DNA of 64,000 nt from Falsiroseomonas frigidaquae (GCF_012163145.1 NZ_JAAVTX010000002.1:868001-932000); one strand, 5' to 3'; shown: positions 35,193 through 45,145, numbered from the stretch's first letter. Notes: generated by a model from the sequence alone, not told the origin. A program made the numbers and translations.

Positions 35193-36201
35193 CCGGCAGG
35201 CCCTTGCTGGTGGAGTACTCGAAATGCAGCGCCTCCCCCGGGAAGATCCGCGGGTGGATGGCATGCGCCGCCATCGCCGCCTCCGAGAAGCCCTGCAGGA
35301 TCAGCTTCAGCTTGCCGGGATAGGTGGCGATGTCGCCAATGGCATGCACGCCGGGGATATTGGTGGCGCAGGTCGCGGGCTCCACGGTGATGTGGCTGCG
35401 GTCCAGGCCGAGGCCCCATTCGGCGATCGGGCCGAGTTCCATGGACAGGCCGAAGAAGGCCAGCAGGTGGTCCGCCGGCACCGTCTTCACCTCGCCCTTC
35501 AGCGTGGCCAGCGACACGCCGGTCAGCACGCCGCCTTCGCCTTCCAGCCCGTGCAGCTGGTAGGGGATCGCCAGCTCGATCTCGCCCCGCTCCGCCGCCT
35601 GCTTGAGCTGCGCGGCACTTTCCGGGGCGCAGCGGAACTTGTCCCGCCGGTGCACCACCGTCACATGGGCGGCCACCTGCTTCAGGCTCAGCGCCCAATC
35701 CACCGCGCTGTCGCCGCCGCCGGCGATGACCACGCGCTTGCCGCGGAATTCCTCGCGCTTGCTGACCAGGTAGCGCACCCCGCCCGTCGCCTCGAATTCC
35801 GGCAGGCGTTCCAGCGGCGGGCGATTCGGGCCGAAGGCGCCGGCGCCGGCGGCCAGGATCACGGCGCGGCAGGTGATGACATCGCCCTCGCTGGTGGTCA
35901 GCACCAGCTTTTCGCCGTCCTGCCGCAGGCCATCGACGCGGCGGCCGAGCATCAGCATCGGGTTGAAGGGCGCGCATTGCTTGTGCAGCGCGGCGATCAG
36001 GTCGGCGCCGGCGATCTCGGGGTGCGCCGGGATGTCGAAGATCGGCTTTTCGGGATACAGCGCACTGCACTGGCCGCCGATCTCGCCCAGCGCGTCCACC
36101 ACCACCGTCTTCATCCGCAGCATGCCGCATTCGAACACGGCGAAGAGCCCGACCGGACCCGCGCCGATGATCGCCACATCCGTCTCGACAACCGCCGGCA
36201 T
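35182..36201 (-). CDS. Ferredoxin-NADP+ reductase, thioredoxin-reductase-like type
   Basis: A 339-residue two-Rossmann flavoprotein. FAD site is VAIIGAGPVGLFAVFECGM, with GGQCSALYPEK following. NADPH site is KRVVIAGGGDSAVDWALSLKQVA. The C-terminal FAD motif is GVHAIGDIATYPGKLKLILQGFSEAAMAAH. The lack of a CxxC redox pair and the presence of GIxxIGDIATY-type sequences separate it from thioredoxin reductase and match the FNR group (as in Bacillus YumC). The ATG at 36201 has GAGGG nearby. It is divergent from tsaE. Confidence 0.9.
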   Translation of the reverse strand: MPAVVETDVAIIGAGPVGLFAVFECGMLRMKTVVVDALGEIGGQCSALYPEKPIFDIPAHPEIAGADLIAALHKQCAPFNPMLMLGRRVDGLRQDGEKLVLTTSEGDVITCRAVILAAGAGAFGPNRPPLERLPEFEATGGVRYLVSKREEFRGKRVVIAGGGDSAVDWALSLKQVAAHVTVVHRRDKFRCAPESAAQLKQAAERGEIELAIPYQLHGLEGEGGVLTGVSLATLKGEVKTVPADHLLAFFGLSMELGPIAEWGLGLDRSHITVEPATCATNIPGVHAIGDIATYPGKLKLILQGFSEAAMAAHAIHPRIFPGEALHFEYSTSKGLPVPG

Positions 36202-36331
36202 CTCGCCCTCGCTTCCCATGCTGCGCGGGTGCTTGGACCAAGGCGGCCGAGGGATCAAGCCGTGCCTCGGGCCGGCAATCAAGGCCGCGTCTTGTGCGCC
36301 GCAGTGGGGCCGGGGCAGATTGCCGCCGCGC

Positions 36332-36814
36332 ATGTCCCCCATCCTGACCCTTGCCCTGGCCGACGAGGCCGCCACCGCGGCGCTGGCCGCGCGCCTGGCC
36401 GCCCTTGCGCGGCCGGGCGATGCGCTGCTGCTGGAAGGCCCGCTGGGCGCCGGCAAATCCGCCTTCGCCCGCGCCTTCCTGCGCGCCGCCAGCGGTGATC
36501 CGGCGCTGGAAGTGCCATCCCCCACCTTCACGCTGGTGCAATCCTACGACCTGCCCGCCGGCCCCGCCTTCCATTTCGACCTCTGGCGCCTGGACGGGCC
36601 GGAAGGGCTGGACGAACTGGGCTGGGACGAAGCGCGGGAGGGGATCTGCCTGATCGAATGGCCCGACCGGCTCGGCCCCCTGAGGCCGGCGGAGGCGCTG
36701 ACCATCACGCTCGCACCCGGTGCGACGGAGACATCCCGCGTCGCGACGCTGACCGGCTGGGCCGGCCGATTGCCCGGACGATTGCCCAGACGATTGCAAG
36801 GACTCGACAAATGA
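36332..36814 (+). CDS. tsaE: tRNA t6A37 biosynthesis ATPase TsaE
   Basis: ATPase required with TsaB, TsaC and TsaD for threonylcarbamoyladenosine at tRNA position 37. Walker A is LLLEGPLGAGKSAFARAFLR. The typical EVPSPTFTLVQSYDL, FHFDLWRL and ICLIEWPDRLG follow, all TsaE signatures. It has 160 residues, and the last ~15 come from a 12-bp repeat. It overlaps the kinase gene downstream by ATGA. Confidence 0.95.
   Translation: MSPILTLALADEAATAALAARLAALARPGDALLLEGPLGAGKSAFARAFLRAASGDPALEVPSPTFTLVQSYDLPAGPAFHFDLWRLDGPEGLDELGWDEAREGICLIEWPDRLGPLRPAEALTITLAPGATETSRVATLTGWAGRLPGRLPRRLQGLDK
36767..36802. repeat. 12-bp x 3 in-frame repeat at the tsaE 3' end
   Basis: CGATTGCCCGGA (36767-36778), CGATTGCCCAGA (36779-36790) and CGATTGCAAGGA (36791-36802). 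They encode the Arg/Leu/Pro-rich end (GRLPGRLPRRLQG) of TsaE just before its stop. Confidence 0.85.
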
Positions 36815-37806
36815 AGGCGGAGGCAGTCGCCTTCCTGGCGGAAAACGGCTTCGCGGCGGCGGAGCGCCAGCCCTTGCCGGCGGATGCCTCGTTCCGCCGC
36901 TACACGAGGCTGGCCGGTGGGCCGCGCCCGGCCCTGCTGATGGAGGCGCCGCCGCCGCAGGAGGATCTCGGCCCCTACATCGCCATCGCCGCGCATCTGA
37001 AGGCGGCCGGGCTTTCGGCGCCGGAGGTTCTGGCGGCGGACCCGCGCCAGGGCTTCGCCCTCATCGAGGATTTCGGCGCGCGCACCATGGCGCAGCTTCT
37101 GGATGCGGGGGCGGAGCCGGCGCCGCATTATCTGGCAGCCACAGCCGCCCTGGCCCGGCTGCACGCCGTGCCGCCGCCGGATGGCCTGCCGGCCTGGGAT
37201 TCCGTCCGCATGGCCGACACCGCCGCGGCCACCTTCCTGGAATGGTGGTGGCCGGCGGCCTTCGGCGATGCGCCATCCGAGGCCATCGGCGCGAAATTCG
37301 GCGAGGCGATCCACGCCATGCTGGCGCCCTACGCCGCAGCCGGCTTCGTGCACCGGGATTTCTTCCCGGCCAACCTGATGCCGCTGCCGGACCGTGCCCC
37401 GCCGGCCGATGTCGGCTTGCTGGATTTCCAGGACGCGGCGCTGGGCCACCCGGCCTATGACCTCGTCTCGCTGGTCGAGGATGCGCGGCGGGACGTGGAC
37501 CCGGCGCTGCGCGAGGCCTGCATACGGCGCTACCTGGAATTGCGGCCGGAGCTGGATGCGGCGGATTTCCGCGGCGCCATGGCCGCCCATGCGGCGCAGC
37601 GCCATCTGCGCGTCGCCTGCCTCTGGGTGCGGCTGGCGCGGCGGGATGGCAAGCCGCATTACCTGCGCCACGGGCCGCGCTGCTGGGCCCTGCTCGGCCG
37701 GGCGCTGCAACACCCGGCGGCTGCACCGCTGGCGGAATTTCTCGACACGCATGTACCCCCCGCATTGCGCGCCAATCCGGCGGGGCTGGAGACTGAAGCG
37801 GCATGA
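36811..37806 (+). CDS. amgK: N-acetylmuramate/N-acetylglucosamine kinase AmgK
   Basis: Sugar kinase of the peptidoglycan recycling route that bypasses de novo UDP-MurNAc synthesis. It has 331 residues with the aminoglycoside-phosphotransferase fold: FALIEDFGARTMAQLLDAGAE, the catalytic loop GFVHRDFFPANLM (HxDxxxxN), and DVGLLDFQDAALGHPAYDLVSLVEDARRDVD (DFQ Mg site). It is next to murU, as in Pseudomonas and many alphaproteobacteria. It overlaps tsaE and murU by ATGA on each side. Confidence 0.9.
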   Translation: MKAEAVAFLAENGFAAAERQPLPADASFRRYTRLAGGPRPALLMEAPPPQEDLGPYIAIAAHLKAAGLSAPEVLAADPRQGFALIEDFGARTMAQLLDAGAEPAPHYLAATAALARLHAVPPPDGLPAWDSVRMADTAAATFLEWWWPAAFGDAPSEAIGAKFGEAIHAMLAPYAAAGFVHRDFFPANLMPLPDRAPPADVGLLDFQDAALGHPAYDLVSLVEDARRDVDPALREACIRRYLELRPELDAADFRGAMAAHAAQRHLRVACLWVRLARRDGKPHYLRHGPRCWALLGRALQHPAAAPLAEFLDTHVPPALRANPAGLETEAA

Positions 37807-38531
37807 TCGCCCTGACCCACGCCATGGTGCTCGCCGCCGGGCTCGGCACGCGGATGCGGCCGCTGACCGACGACCGGCCCAAGCCGCTGCTGATGCTGGA
37901 GGGCCGGTCCCTGCTGCACCATGCGCTGGACCGGCTGCGCGATGCCGGCGTGCAGCATCACGTGGTGAACGCCCATTGGTTCGCCGACCAGGTGGCGGAG
38001 GCCGTCGCCGCGCATGACGCACCGGACCGCACGGTGCTGCGGGAAGACGTGCTGCTGGAGACCGGCGGCGGCGTCGCCAATGCCCTGCCACATCTGGGCG
38101 ATGGCCCCTTCGCCGTGGTCAATGGCGATGCCTTCTGGCTCGACGGCCCGACCCCTGCTTTGGCCCGGCTGGCCGCGAATTTCGACCCCGAGAGCATGGA
38201 CGCGCTGCTGCTGCTGGTCCGTACTGCCCAGGTGGATGGGGAGGCCGGTCGCGGCGACTTCATGCTGGACCCGATGGGCCGCGCGCGGCGGCTGAAGGAG
38301 CGGGAGATCTCCCCCTACCTGTTCGGCGGCGTGCAGATCCTGTCCCCGGCACTGTTCAAGGACGTGCCGGAGGGGCCGTTCAGCCTGAACCTGCTGTATG
38401 ACCGCGCCATCGAGAACGGGCGCCTGTACGGGCTGGTGCATGACGGCGCCTGGTTCCACCTCTCCACCCCGCGGGACCTGGACCGGGCGGAGACGATGCT
38501 GCGGGCGGGAATGCTGACGGCGCTGTTCTGA
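37803..38531 (+). CDS. murU: N-acetylmuramate-1-phosphate uridylyltransferase MurU
   Basis: Converts MurNAc-1-P to UDP-MurNAc in cell-wall recycling; this pathway makes cells tolerant of fosfomycin. A 242-residue nucleotidyltransferase: AMVLAAGLGTRMRPLTDDRPKPLLML (NTP binding), then LETGGGVANALPHLGDGPFAVVNGDAFW. The start overlaps the amgK stop. A 55-base gap separates it from addB. Confidence 0.92.
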   Translation: MIALTHAMVLAAGLGTRMRPLTDDRPKPLLMLEGRSLLHHALDRLRDAGVQHHVVNAHWFADQVAEAVAAHDAPDRTVLREDVLLETGGGVANALPHLGDGPFAVVNGDAFWLDGPTPALARLAANFDPESMDALLLLVRTAQVDGEAGRGDFMLDPMGRARRLKEREISPYLFGGVQILSPALFKDVPEGPFSLNLLYDRAIENGRLYGLVHDGAWFHLSTPRDLDRAETMLRAGMLTALF

Positions 38532-38586
38532 TCCCGCTTCGGGCGCTGGACCGAACCCGCGCCAGCCGGTAGCGTTGGAACGGAAC

Positions 38587-41500
38587 ATGAATCTCTTCGA
38601 CATCCCGGCCGAGCTGCCTTTCCTGGAATGCCTCGCCGCCGGGGTGCTCGCGGATTTCCGCGACAAGCCGGCGGAGGCGCTGTCCCGCGCCACCATCCTG
38701 CTGCCGACGCAGCGTTCCGCGCGCGGGCTGCGCGATGCCTTCCTCGCCCGGGCGGAAGGGCGCGCGCTGCTGCTGCCGCGGATGCGGGCGCTGGCCGGGC
38801 TTTCCACGGAAGACGCCGATGAGCTGGCGCTGCCGACGCTGCTGGACCTGCCGCCCTCCGTCCCGGCTCTGACCCGGCAGGCGGTGCTGACCAGCCTGGT
38901 GATCCGCCTGCCGCCGCGCCATGGCGGCCCCGGCACGCCCGAACAGGCCTGGTCGCTGGCCGCCGAACTTTCCCGGATCTTCGACGAGATTGCGCTGGAG
39001 GAGCCGGATACCGAACTGCTCGCCACCGGCAGCCCGGCTGATTTCACCGAGACCTGGCTCGGCCGGCTGGAAGACCTGGTGCCGGAATCCCAGGCGACCC
39101 ATTGGCAGATCACCACCCACTTCCTGCGCGGCGTCGCCACCGCCTGGGCCGGCTGGCTGGAGAATGAGGGGCTGCTGGATATCGGCCTGCGCCGCGTGCT
39201 GGCGCTGCGCGAACAGACCAAGGCGTGGCAGGAGAGGCCGCCCGAGCACCCCGTGATCGCCGCCGGCATCGGCATCGGCGGCACCATCCCGGCGGCGGTG
39301 GAGCTGCTGCGGGTGCTGGCCGGGCTGCCGCAAGGCGCCGTGGTGCTGCATGGGCTGGACCGCGCGGAGCTGGCCGCGATCTGGGATTCGATCTGCAACT
39401 CCCCCACCCACCCCTTCTGCAGCCAGGGCCGCCTGCTGCACGCCATGGGCGCCGAGCCGCGCCAGGTGCGCCGCTGGCATGGCTGCGCGGAGGCCGCGCC
39501 CACCGTCCCCGCCGCCCGCAGCGCCCTGCTGGAGATGGCGCTGCGCCCACCGGAGGGGATGCAGCCCTGGACGGTCCCCGCGCCCGAGACCTGGGCACCC
39601 GGCCTGAATGGCCTGCGCCTGGTCGCGGCGCCGGAGGCGCAGACGGAAGCCGCCGCCATCGCCCTGCTGCTGCGCGAGGCGCTGGAGACCCGCGGCGCCC
39701 GCGCCGCGCTGGTGACGCCCGACCGCGACCTGGCCCGCCGCGTCTCGGCCGAGCTGGTGCGCCACGGCATCCGCGCCGATGACAGCGCCGGCCAGCCCCT
39801 GGCGCAAACGCCCACGGGCGTGTTCCTGCGCCTGCTGGCCCGCACGGTGGCCGAGGATTTCGCCCCCGTCCCGCTGCTGGCCCTGGCGAAACATCCGCTG
39901 TCGGCGGCGGGAATGGACCGCGCCGCCTTCCTCGATGCCGTGCGGCTGCTGGAACGCCGCGTGCTGCGCGGCCCGCGGCCGCTGGGCGGGCTGGAGGGGC
40001 TGGGCCAGGCCATCGCCGCCCTGCCGGAGGATGACCGCAAGCCGCCGCTGCTGGCGCTGCATGCCGCACTCGCCGGCGCGCTGGGCGATTTCAGCACCGC
40101 CCATGGCGCGGCAAAGCCGCCGGCGGATCTGCTGGAAGCGCATCTCTCCGCCGCCGAGGCGCTGGCCGCCACGCCCCAGGAACCGGGCGGCCTGCGCCTC
40201 TATGCGGCGCAGGAGGGTGAGGTGCTGGCCGGGCACATGGCCGATCTCGGCCCCGCCATGCGCCATCTGCCGCCGATGGACCCGGCGCTGTGGCCGGCGC
40301 TGTTCGAGGCGAGCCTGGAAGGCATCGCCACCTACATCGTCCGCCAGCACGGCGCGGCGCATCCGCGCGTGGAAATCCTCGGCCTGCTGGAAGCGCGGCT
40401 GCTGTCCTTCGACCGCGTGGTGCTCGGCGCGCTGGATGAGGGCGTCTGGCCGCTGGCCACCGACCCCGGCCCCTGGATGAGCCGCCCGATGCGCGCGCAG
40501 TTCGGCCTGCCGGAGCCGGAGGCACGCATCGGCCGCGTCTGCATGGACTTTTTTCTGTTTGCCTGCGCGGCGCCGGAGGCGGTGTTTTCACGTGCGGCGC
40601 GGCGCGGCGGGTCGCCCACCGTGCCGGCGCGCTGGCTGACCAGGCTGGAAACCTTCCTGTCCGGCCAAGGGCTGACGCTGCCGGGCAGCGAGGCGGCGCG
40701 GATGGCGGCGGCGCTGGACGTGCCGGATCGCGTCACCCCGGTCTCCCGCCCCGCGCCGCGCCCCACCCTGGCGCAGCGGCCGCGGGAGATTTCGGTGACG
40801 GAGGTGGCCGACCTGCTGGCCGACCCCTACGCCTTCCACGCCAAGCGCATCCTGCGGCTGCGCAAGCTGGATCCGCTGGATGCCGATGTCGGCGCGCTGG
40901 ATTACGGCATCATCGTCCATGCCGCGCTGTCCGGCTTCGTCAACGCCATCAGCCGCGCCCCTGGTGGCTGGCCGGGGGAGGAAGCGGCGCTCGAAGCCTG
41001 GGGCGAGGCCGCCGCGGCGGCGCTGGTGCTGCAGGGGCCGCGGCCCTCGCTGGCCGCCTTCTGGCGCCCGCGCCTGGCGCGCATCGGCGCCTTCGTGGTG
41101 GGGCTGGAGGCGGAGCGGCGCCAGGGTGGCGGCATCGCCGGAAGCTGGACGGAGACCGCCGGGCTGCTCGACCTGCAACGGCCGCGCGGCACGGTGCGGC
41201 TGAAGGCGCGGGCGGACCGGATCGACCGGCTGGGCGATGGCAGCCTGGCGATCCTCGACTACAAGACCGGCACCCTGCCGCGCCCCGATGAATTGCAGGA
41301 TGGCCGCGCCCCGCAATTGCCCCTGGAAGCCGCCATGGCCGCGGAGGGCGCCTTTGCCGGCGTGCCCGGCGCGCCGGTGCGGGCGCTGACCTACTGGAAG
41401 CTCTCGGGCGGTGAGACGGCGGGGGAGGAGAAGCAGATGTTCTCCGAGCCCGAGGATGTCGCGGAGCTGGCCGGCGCGGCGCTGGAGCGCCTCGGCGCGC

Positions 41501-41631
41501 TGGTGGACAAGTTCCTGCTCGGCGACGCCGCCTTCACCGCCCGGCCGCATCCCGGGCGCAAGACGCGCGGCGGCGACTACGACCATCTGTCCCGCGTCGC
41601 GGAATGGGCGGATGCGGAGGGCGAGGAATGA
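38587..41631 (+). CDS. addB: AddB, nuclease/helicase-like subunit of the AddAB recombination nuclease
   Basis: Processes double-strand breaks with AddA for homologous recombination (the counterpart of RecBCD). It has 1014 residues. The C-terminal PD-(D/E)XK nuclease is at RLKARADRIDRLGDGSLAILDYKTGTLPR. The N-terminal and middle regions match the alphaproteobacterial AddB type (ATILLPTQRSARGLRDAFLARAEGRALLLPRMRALAGL and RVEILGLLEARLLSFDRVVLGALDEGVWP). The ATG at 38587 is preferred over a TTG at 38575. It overlaps addA by ATGA. Confidence 0.94.
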   Translation: MNLFDIPAELPFLECLAAGVLADFRDKPAEALSRATILLPTQRSARGLRDAFLARAEGRALLLPRMRALAGLSTEDADELALPTLLDLPPSVPALTRQAVLTSLVIRLPPRHGGPGTPEQAWSLAAELSRIFDEIALEEPDTELLATGSPADFTETWLGRLEDLVPESQATHWQITTHFLRGVATAWAGWLENEGLLDIGLRRVLALREQTKAWQERPPEHPVIAAGIGIGGTIPAAVELLRVLAGLPQGAVVLHGLDRAELAAIWDSICNSPTHPFCSQGRLLHAMGAEPRQVRRWHGCAEAAPTVPAARSALLEMALRPPEGMQPWTVPAPETWAPGLNGLRLVAAPEAQTEAAAIALLLREALETRGARAALVTPDRDLARRVSAELVRHGIRADDSAGQPLAQTPTGVFLRLLARTVAEDFAPVPLLALAKHPLSAAGMDRAAFLDAVRLLERRVLRGPRPLGGLEGLGQAIAALPEDDRKPPLLALHAALAGALGDFSTAHGAAKPPADLLEAHLSAAEALAATPQEPGGLRLYAAQEGEVLAGHMADLGPAMRHLPPMDPALWPALFEASLEGIATYIVRQHGAAHPRVEILGLLEARLLSFDRVVLGALDEGVWPLATDPGPWMSRPMRAQFGLPEPEARIGRVCMDFFLFACAAPEAVFSRAARRGGSPTVPARWLTRLETFLSGQGLTLPGSEAARMAAALDVPDRVTPVSRPAPRPTLAQRPREISVTEVADLLADPYAFHAKRILRLRKLDPLDADVGALDYGIIVHAALSGFVNAISRAPGGWPGEEAALEAWGEAAAAALVLQGPRPSLAAFWRPRLARIGAFVVGLEAERRQGGGIAGSWTETAGLLDLQRPRGTVRLKARADRIDRLGDGSLAILDYKTGTLPRPDELQDGRAPQLPLEAAMAAEGAFAGVPGAPVRALTYWKLSGGETAGEEKQMFSEPEDVAELAGAALERLGALVDKFLLGDAAFTARPHPGRKTRGGDYDHLSRVAEWADAEGEE

Positions 41632-44600
41632 GCCTGACCCTGACGCCGCGCCAGGAAGCCGAATTCGAACAGGCCCGCGCCTCGGACCCCGCCGCCTCCG
41701 CCTGGGTCGGCGCCTCGGCGGGGTCGGGCAAGACCAAGGTGCTGACCGACCGGGTGCTGCGGCTGCTGCTGGCGCCGGGCACGCGGCCGGGCGCCATTCT
41801 CTGCCTCACCTTCACCAAGGCCGCCGCGGCGGAAATGGCGCATCGCCTGGCGCGCGACCTCGGCCGCTGGGCGGTGGAGCCGGAGGCGAAGCTGGCGGCG
41901 CGGCTGGCTTCCCTGCTCGGCCGGGCGCCGGACCGGCGGGATTTGGATGCGGCGCGCGGGCTGTTCGCGCGGGTGCTGGACCTGCCGGGCGGCATGCGGA
42001 TCAGCACCATCCACGCCTTCTGCCAGTCCCTGCTGCGTGCCTTCCCGCTGGAAGCCGGCCTGGCGCCGCAATTCGGCGTGGTGGAGGAGGCGGATGCCGC
42101 AGCCCTGCTGGCCGAGGCGCGGGAAGCGGTGCTGGTCAGCCCCGCCCAGGCCCCGGCGCTGGAGGCCCTCGCCAGCCTGGTGCCGCCCGATTCCTTCTCC
42201 AACCTGGTGCGCGCTTTGGACCGGGACCGGGAGCGGCTGGGCACCGCGCTGCGGGAGACGGGGTCGCTGGAGGCACTCTGCACCGCCATCGGCTGCCACC
42301 TCGACCTGCCGGATGGCGCGGGAGAGGACGCGCTGGTCGCCGCCGGGGCGCAGGCGGTGGACGAACAGGCGGTGATTGCCGCTCGGCTGCTGCAGGGCAG
42401 CCGCAACGAGAATGACCGCAAGCGCGGCGACCGGCTGCTGGCCTGGCTGGAACTGCACCCGGCACAGCGCGCCGCGCGCTGGGCGGAATGGACGGAAATC
42501 CTGCTGACGCTGGACGGCACGCCGCGCGCCCGCATGGCCACCAAGGATGTCGGGCCGCGCCAGGCCGAATGCGCCGAAATCCTGCGGCGGGAAGGGGAAC
42601 GCGTAGCGGCCGTGGAGGGCAGCCGCCGCGCCAGCCGCCTGCTTGCGGCGACGCGCGCCTTGCTCAGCCTCGGCGCCCCGGTGCTGGAGGGCTACCGCGC
42701 CCGGAAGAAGGCGCGCGGGCTGCTGGATTACGACGACCTGATCCTCGCCGCGCGGCAGGTGCTGCGCGACCCGGGCAGCGCCTGGGTGCTGTTCAAGCTG
42801 GATGGCGGGCTGGACCACCTGCTGCTGGACGAGGCGCAGGACAGCAACCCGGCGCAATGGGGCATCGCCGCCGCGCTGACCGAGGAGTTCTTCGCGGGCT
42901 CCGGCGCCGAAAGGCGCGATGCCACGCGGCGCACCATCTTCGCGGTGGGTGACGTCAAGCAATCCATCTACGCCTTCCAGGGTGCCGATTCCGCCGGTTT
43001 CGCTCGCTGGCAGCGGCATTTCGCCAGCCGCCTGCAGGCGCTGGGGGAATCGCTGCGCGATGTGCAGCTTCAGGTCTCCTTCCGCTCCACCGCGCCGGTG
43101 CTGGCGCTGGCCGATGCGGTGTTTGCCGAGGGCCCGGCGCGGGACGGCGTGGTGGCGCCGGGCGACACGCTGCGCCACCGCCCGGACCGCATCGGCCAGG
43201 CCGGCTGCGTCGAGCTCTGGCCCATGCTGGACGGCGCGGAGACCGACCCGCCGCCCCCTTGGGAGGTGCCCGAAACCCCCGCCGCCGCCACCGGCCCGGA
43301 CGCGCTGCTGGCGGAGGCGCTGGCCGCGCGTATCGCCGGCTGGATCGAAACTGGCGAAATGCTGCCCGCCCGCGGCCGGGCCATCCGCGCGGGCGATATC
43401 CTGGTGCTGGTCCGCAAACGCTCCGGCGGGCTGCTGCCGCGGCTGGTCCGCGCGCTGAAGGAGCGCGGGGTGAATGTCGGCGGCACCGACCGCATCCGCC
43501 TGGTGGAACAGATCGCGGTCCAGGACCTGCTGGCGCTGGCCGATGCGCTGCTGCTGCCGGAGGATGACCTGCAACTGGCGGCGGCGCTGAAATCGCCGCT
43601 GATCGGGCTGGATGACGACCAGCTTCTGCACCTCGCCGCGGGGCGGGAGGGCAGCCTGTGGCGGCAGCTCGCCCTGGCGCGGGGCCAGGCCACACCCGAG
43701 GGCGCGGCGGCGGATTTCCTGGCCGGGCTGATGTCCCGCGCCGATGTCGTCACCCCGCATGCGCTCTTCGCCGAGATCCTGGGCGAACATCGCGGGCGCC
43801 AGAAACTGCTGGCGCGGCTGGGGCCGGATGCGGCGGATCCGATCGACGAATTCCTGAACGCCGCGCTGGACCATGGCAGCCGCCACCCGCCCAGCCTGCA
43901 GGGCTTCGTCGATTGGCTGCGCCGCGGCGGGGCGGAGGTGAAGCGGGACCAGGAAGCCGCCGGCGATGCCGTGCGCATCATGACCGTGCATGGCGCCAAG
44001 GGCTTGCAGGCGCCGGTGGTGATCCTGCCGGACACGGTGGGCAGCGGCCGGGACAGCACGGAGGTGCGCTGGGTGATGGAGCAGGGCGCCCCGCCTCTGC
44101 CGCTCTGGGCGCCCAACAAGGACCACCACGCCCCCGCCTTCACGGATCTGCTGGCGCGGGAGAAGGCGGCGCGGGCGGCGGAGGAGCACCGGCTTTTGTA
44201 TGTCGCGCTGACCCGGGCGGAGGACCGGCTGCTGGTCTGTGGCTGGCAGCGCAAGCGGCCGAAGGCGCGGGACTTTCCCGAATCCTGCTGGTACGACCTG
44301 ATCGCGCAAGGATTTTCCCGAATTGGCGCCGCCGAAGTGCCGCTGGAGGCCCCCGCCGGCTTCGGCTTCGCGGCCACCACGCTGCGCCGGCTGGAAAGCC
44401 CGCAGGAGGCGGCGCCGGTGCCGGATGGGCGGGACAAGCCGCCGGCCGGCCCGGCCGACCTGCCGGATTGGGCCCGCCGCCCGGCCCCGCCGGAGGTGAC
44501 GGTGGACGCGCTCGCGCCCTCTGCCATCCCTGGCGAGAACGAGGCCCCCGCCGCCGCCCCGCACGGCGCCTCCGACCCCGGCGGCCAGCGCTTCCGGCGC

Positions 44601-45086
44601 GGCCGGCTGGTGCATGCGCTGCTGCAGCATCTGCCCGAGCGCGCCCCGGCGGAGCGGGAAAAGGCCGCCCAGGCCTTCCTCGCGCGACGCGGCCAGGGGT
44701 TGCCCGAGGCGGAGCAGGCGGCGACTCTGGCGGAGGTGATGGCCCTGCTCACGGCGCCGGCATTCGCCGACGCCTTCGGCCCCGAGAGCCTGGCAGAGGC
44801 CCCGATCGCGGGCCAGGTGGGAGACAGGCTGGTCAGCGGCCAGGTCGACCGGCTGCTGGTGAGCCCCGATCGCGTCCTTGTGCTGGACTACAAGACCAAC
44901 CGGCCGCCACCGATGGAGGTGTCCGGCGTGCCAGCGCTGTATCTCCGCCAGATGGCGGCCTACCGCGCCGTGTTGCGCCTGGCCTTCCCGGGGCGGCGCG
45001 TGGATTGCGCTTTGGTCTGGACTTTCGGCGCGCGCCTCATGCCGTTGCCGGAAGGGTTGCTCGACGCGCATGCACCCGGCGCATGA
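41628..45086 (+). CDS. addA: AddA, helicase/nuclease subunit of AddAB
   Basis: UvrD/Rep-family helicase with a C-terminal nuclease. Walker A is WVGASAGSGKTKVLTDRVLR at residues 26-45. Walker B is LLLDEAQDSNPAQW, with later motifs FAVGDVKQSIYAFQGAD, IMTVHGAKGLQAPVVILP and LLYVALTRAEDRLLVCGWQRK. The nuclease centre is VDRLLVSPDRVLVLDYKTNRPP (D...DYK). It has 1152 residues, typical for the alphaproteobacterial form. trxA follows after about 100 bases. Confidence 0.95.
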   Translation: MSLTLTPRQEAEFEQARASDPAASAWVGASAGSGKTKVLTDRVLRLLLAPGTRPGAILCLTFTKAAAAEMAHRLARDLGRWAVEPEAKLAARLASLLGRAPDRRDLDAARGLFARVLDLPGGMRISTIHAFCQSLLRAFPLEAGLAPQFGVVEEADAAALLAEAREAVLVSPAQAPALEALASLVPPDSFSNLVRALDRDRERLGTALRETGSLEALCTAIGCHLDLPDGAGEDALVAAGAQAVDEQAVIAARLLQGSRNENDRKRGDRLLAWLELHPAQRAARWAEWTEILLTLDGTPRARMATKDVGPRQAECAEILRREGERVAAVEGSRRASRLLAATRALLSLGAPVLEGYRARKKARGLLDYDDLILAARQVLRDPGSAWVLFKLDGGLDHLLLDEAQDSNPAQWGIAAALTEEFFAGSGAERRDATRRTIFAVGDVKQSIYAFQGADSAGFARWQRHFASRLQALGESLRDVQLQVSFRSTAPVLALADAVFAEGPARDGVVAPGDTLRHRPDRIGQAGCVELWPMLDGAETDPPPPWEVPETPAAATGPDALLAEALAARIAGWIETGEMLPARGRAIRAGDILVLVRKRSGGLLPRLVRALKERGVNVGGTDRIRLVEQIAVQDLLALADALLLPEDDLQLAAALKSPLIGLDDDQLLHLAAGREGSLWRQLALARGQATPEGAAADFLAGLMSRADVVTPHALFAEILGEHRGRQKLLARLGPDAADPIDEFLNAALDHGSRHPPSLQGFVDWLRRGGAEVKRDQEAAGDAVRIMTVHGAKGLQAPVVILPDTVGSGRDSTEVRWVMEQGAPPLPLWAPNKDHHAPAFTDLLAREKAARAAEEHRLLYVALTRAEDRLLVCGWQRKRPKARDFPESCWYDLIAQGFSRIGAAEVPLEAPAGFGFAATTLRRLESPQEAAPVPDGRDKPPAGPADLPDWARRPAPPEVTVDALAPSAIPGENEAPAAAPHGASDPGGQRFRRGRLVHALLQHLPERAPAEREKAAQAFLARRGQGLPEAEQAATLAEVMALLTAPAFADAFGPESLAEAPIAGQVGDRLVSGQVDRLLVSPDRVLVLDYKTNRPPPMEVSGVPALYLRQMAAYRAVLRLAFPGRRVDCALVWTFGARLMPLPEGLLDAHAPGA

Positions 45087-45116
45087 CGCCCCGCGCCCGC
45101 TGCACTTGGCGCTTGC

Positions 45117-45145
45117 TTGACCCGGGCCGGGACCGCCACGATCTT
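45117..45145 (+). promoter_or_regulatory. Possible trxA promoter
   Basis: TTGACC (45117-45122), a 17-base spacer, then GATCTT (45140-45145), between the addA stop and the trxA ATG. By-eye match with a weak -10. Confidence 0.35.

Noticed and set aside
37659-40172. Long minus-strand frame opposite amgK/murU/addB
   Set aside because: Ser/Arg/Ala-rich composition and no domain. murU and addB are clear on the other strand.
41577-45071. Very long open frame on the minus strand opposite addA
   Set aside because: It mirrors the addA gene, is rich in Arg/Gln/His/Ala/Pro repeats and lacks any recognisable domain. High GC content makes such antisense frames common.
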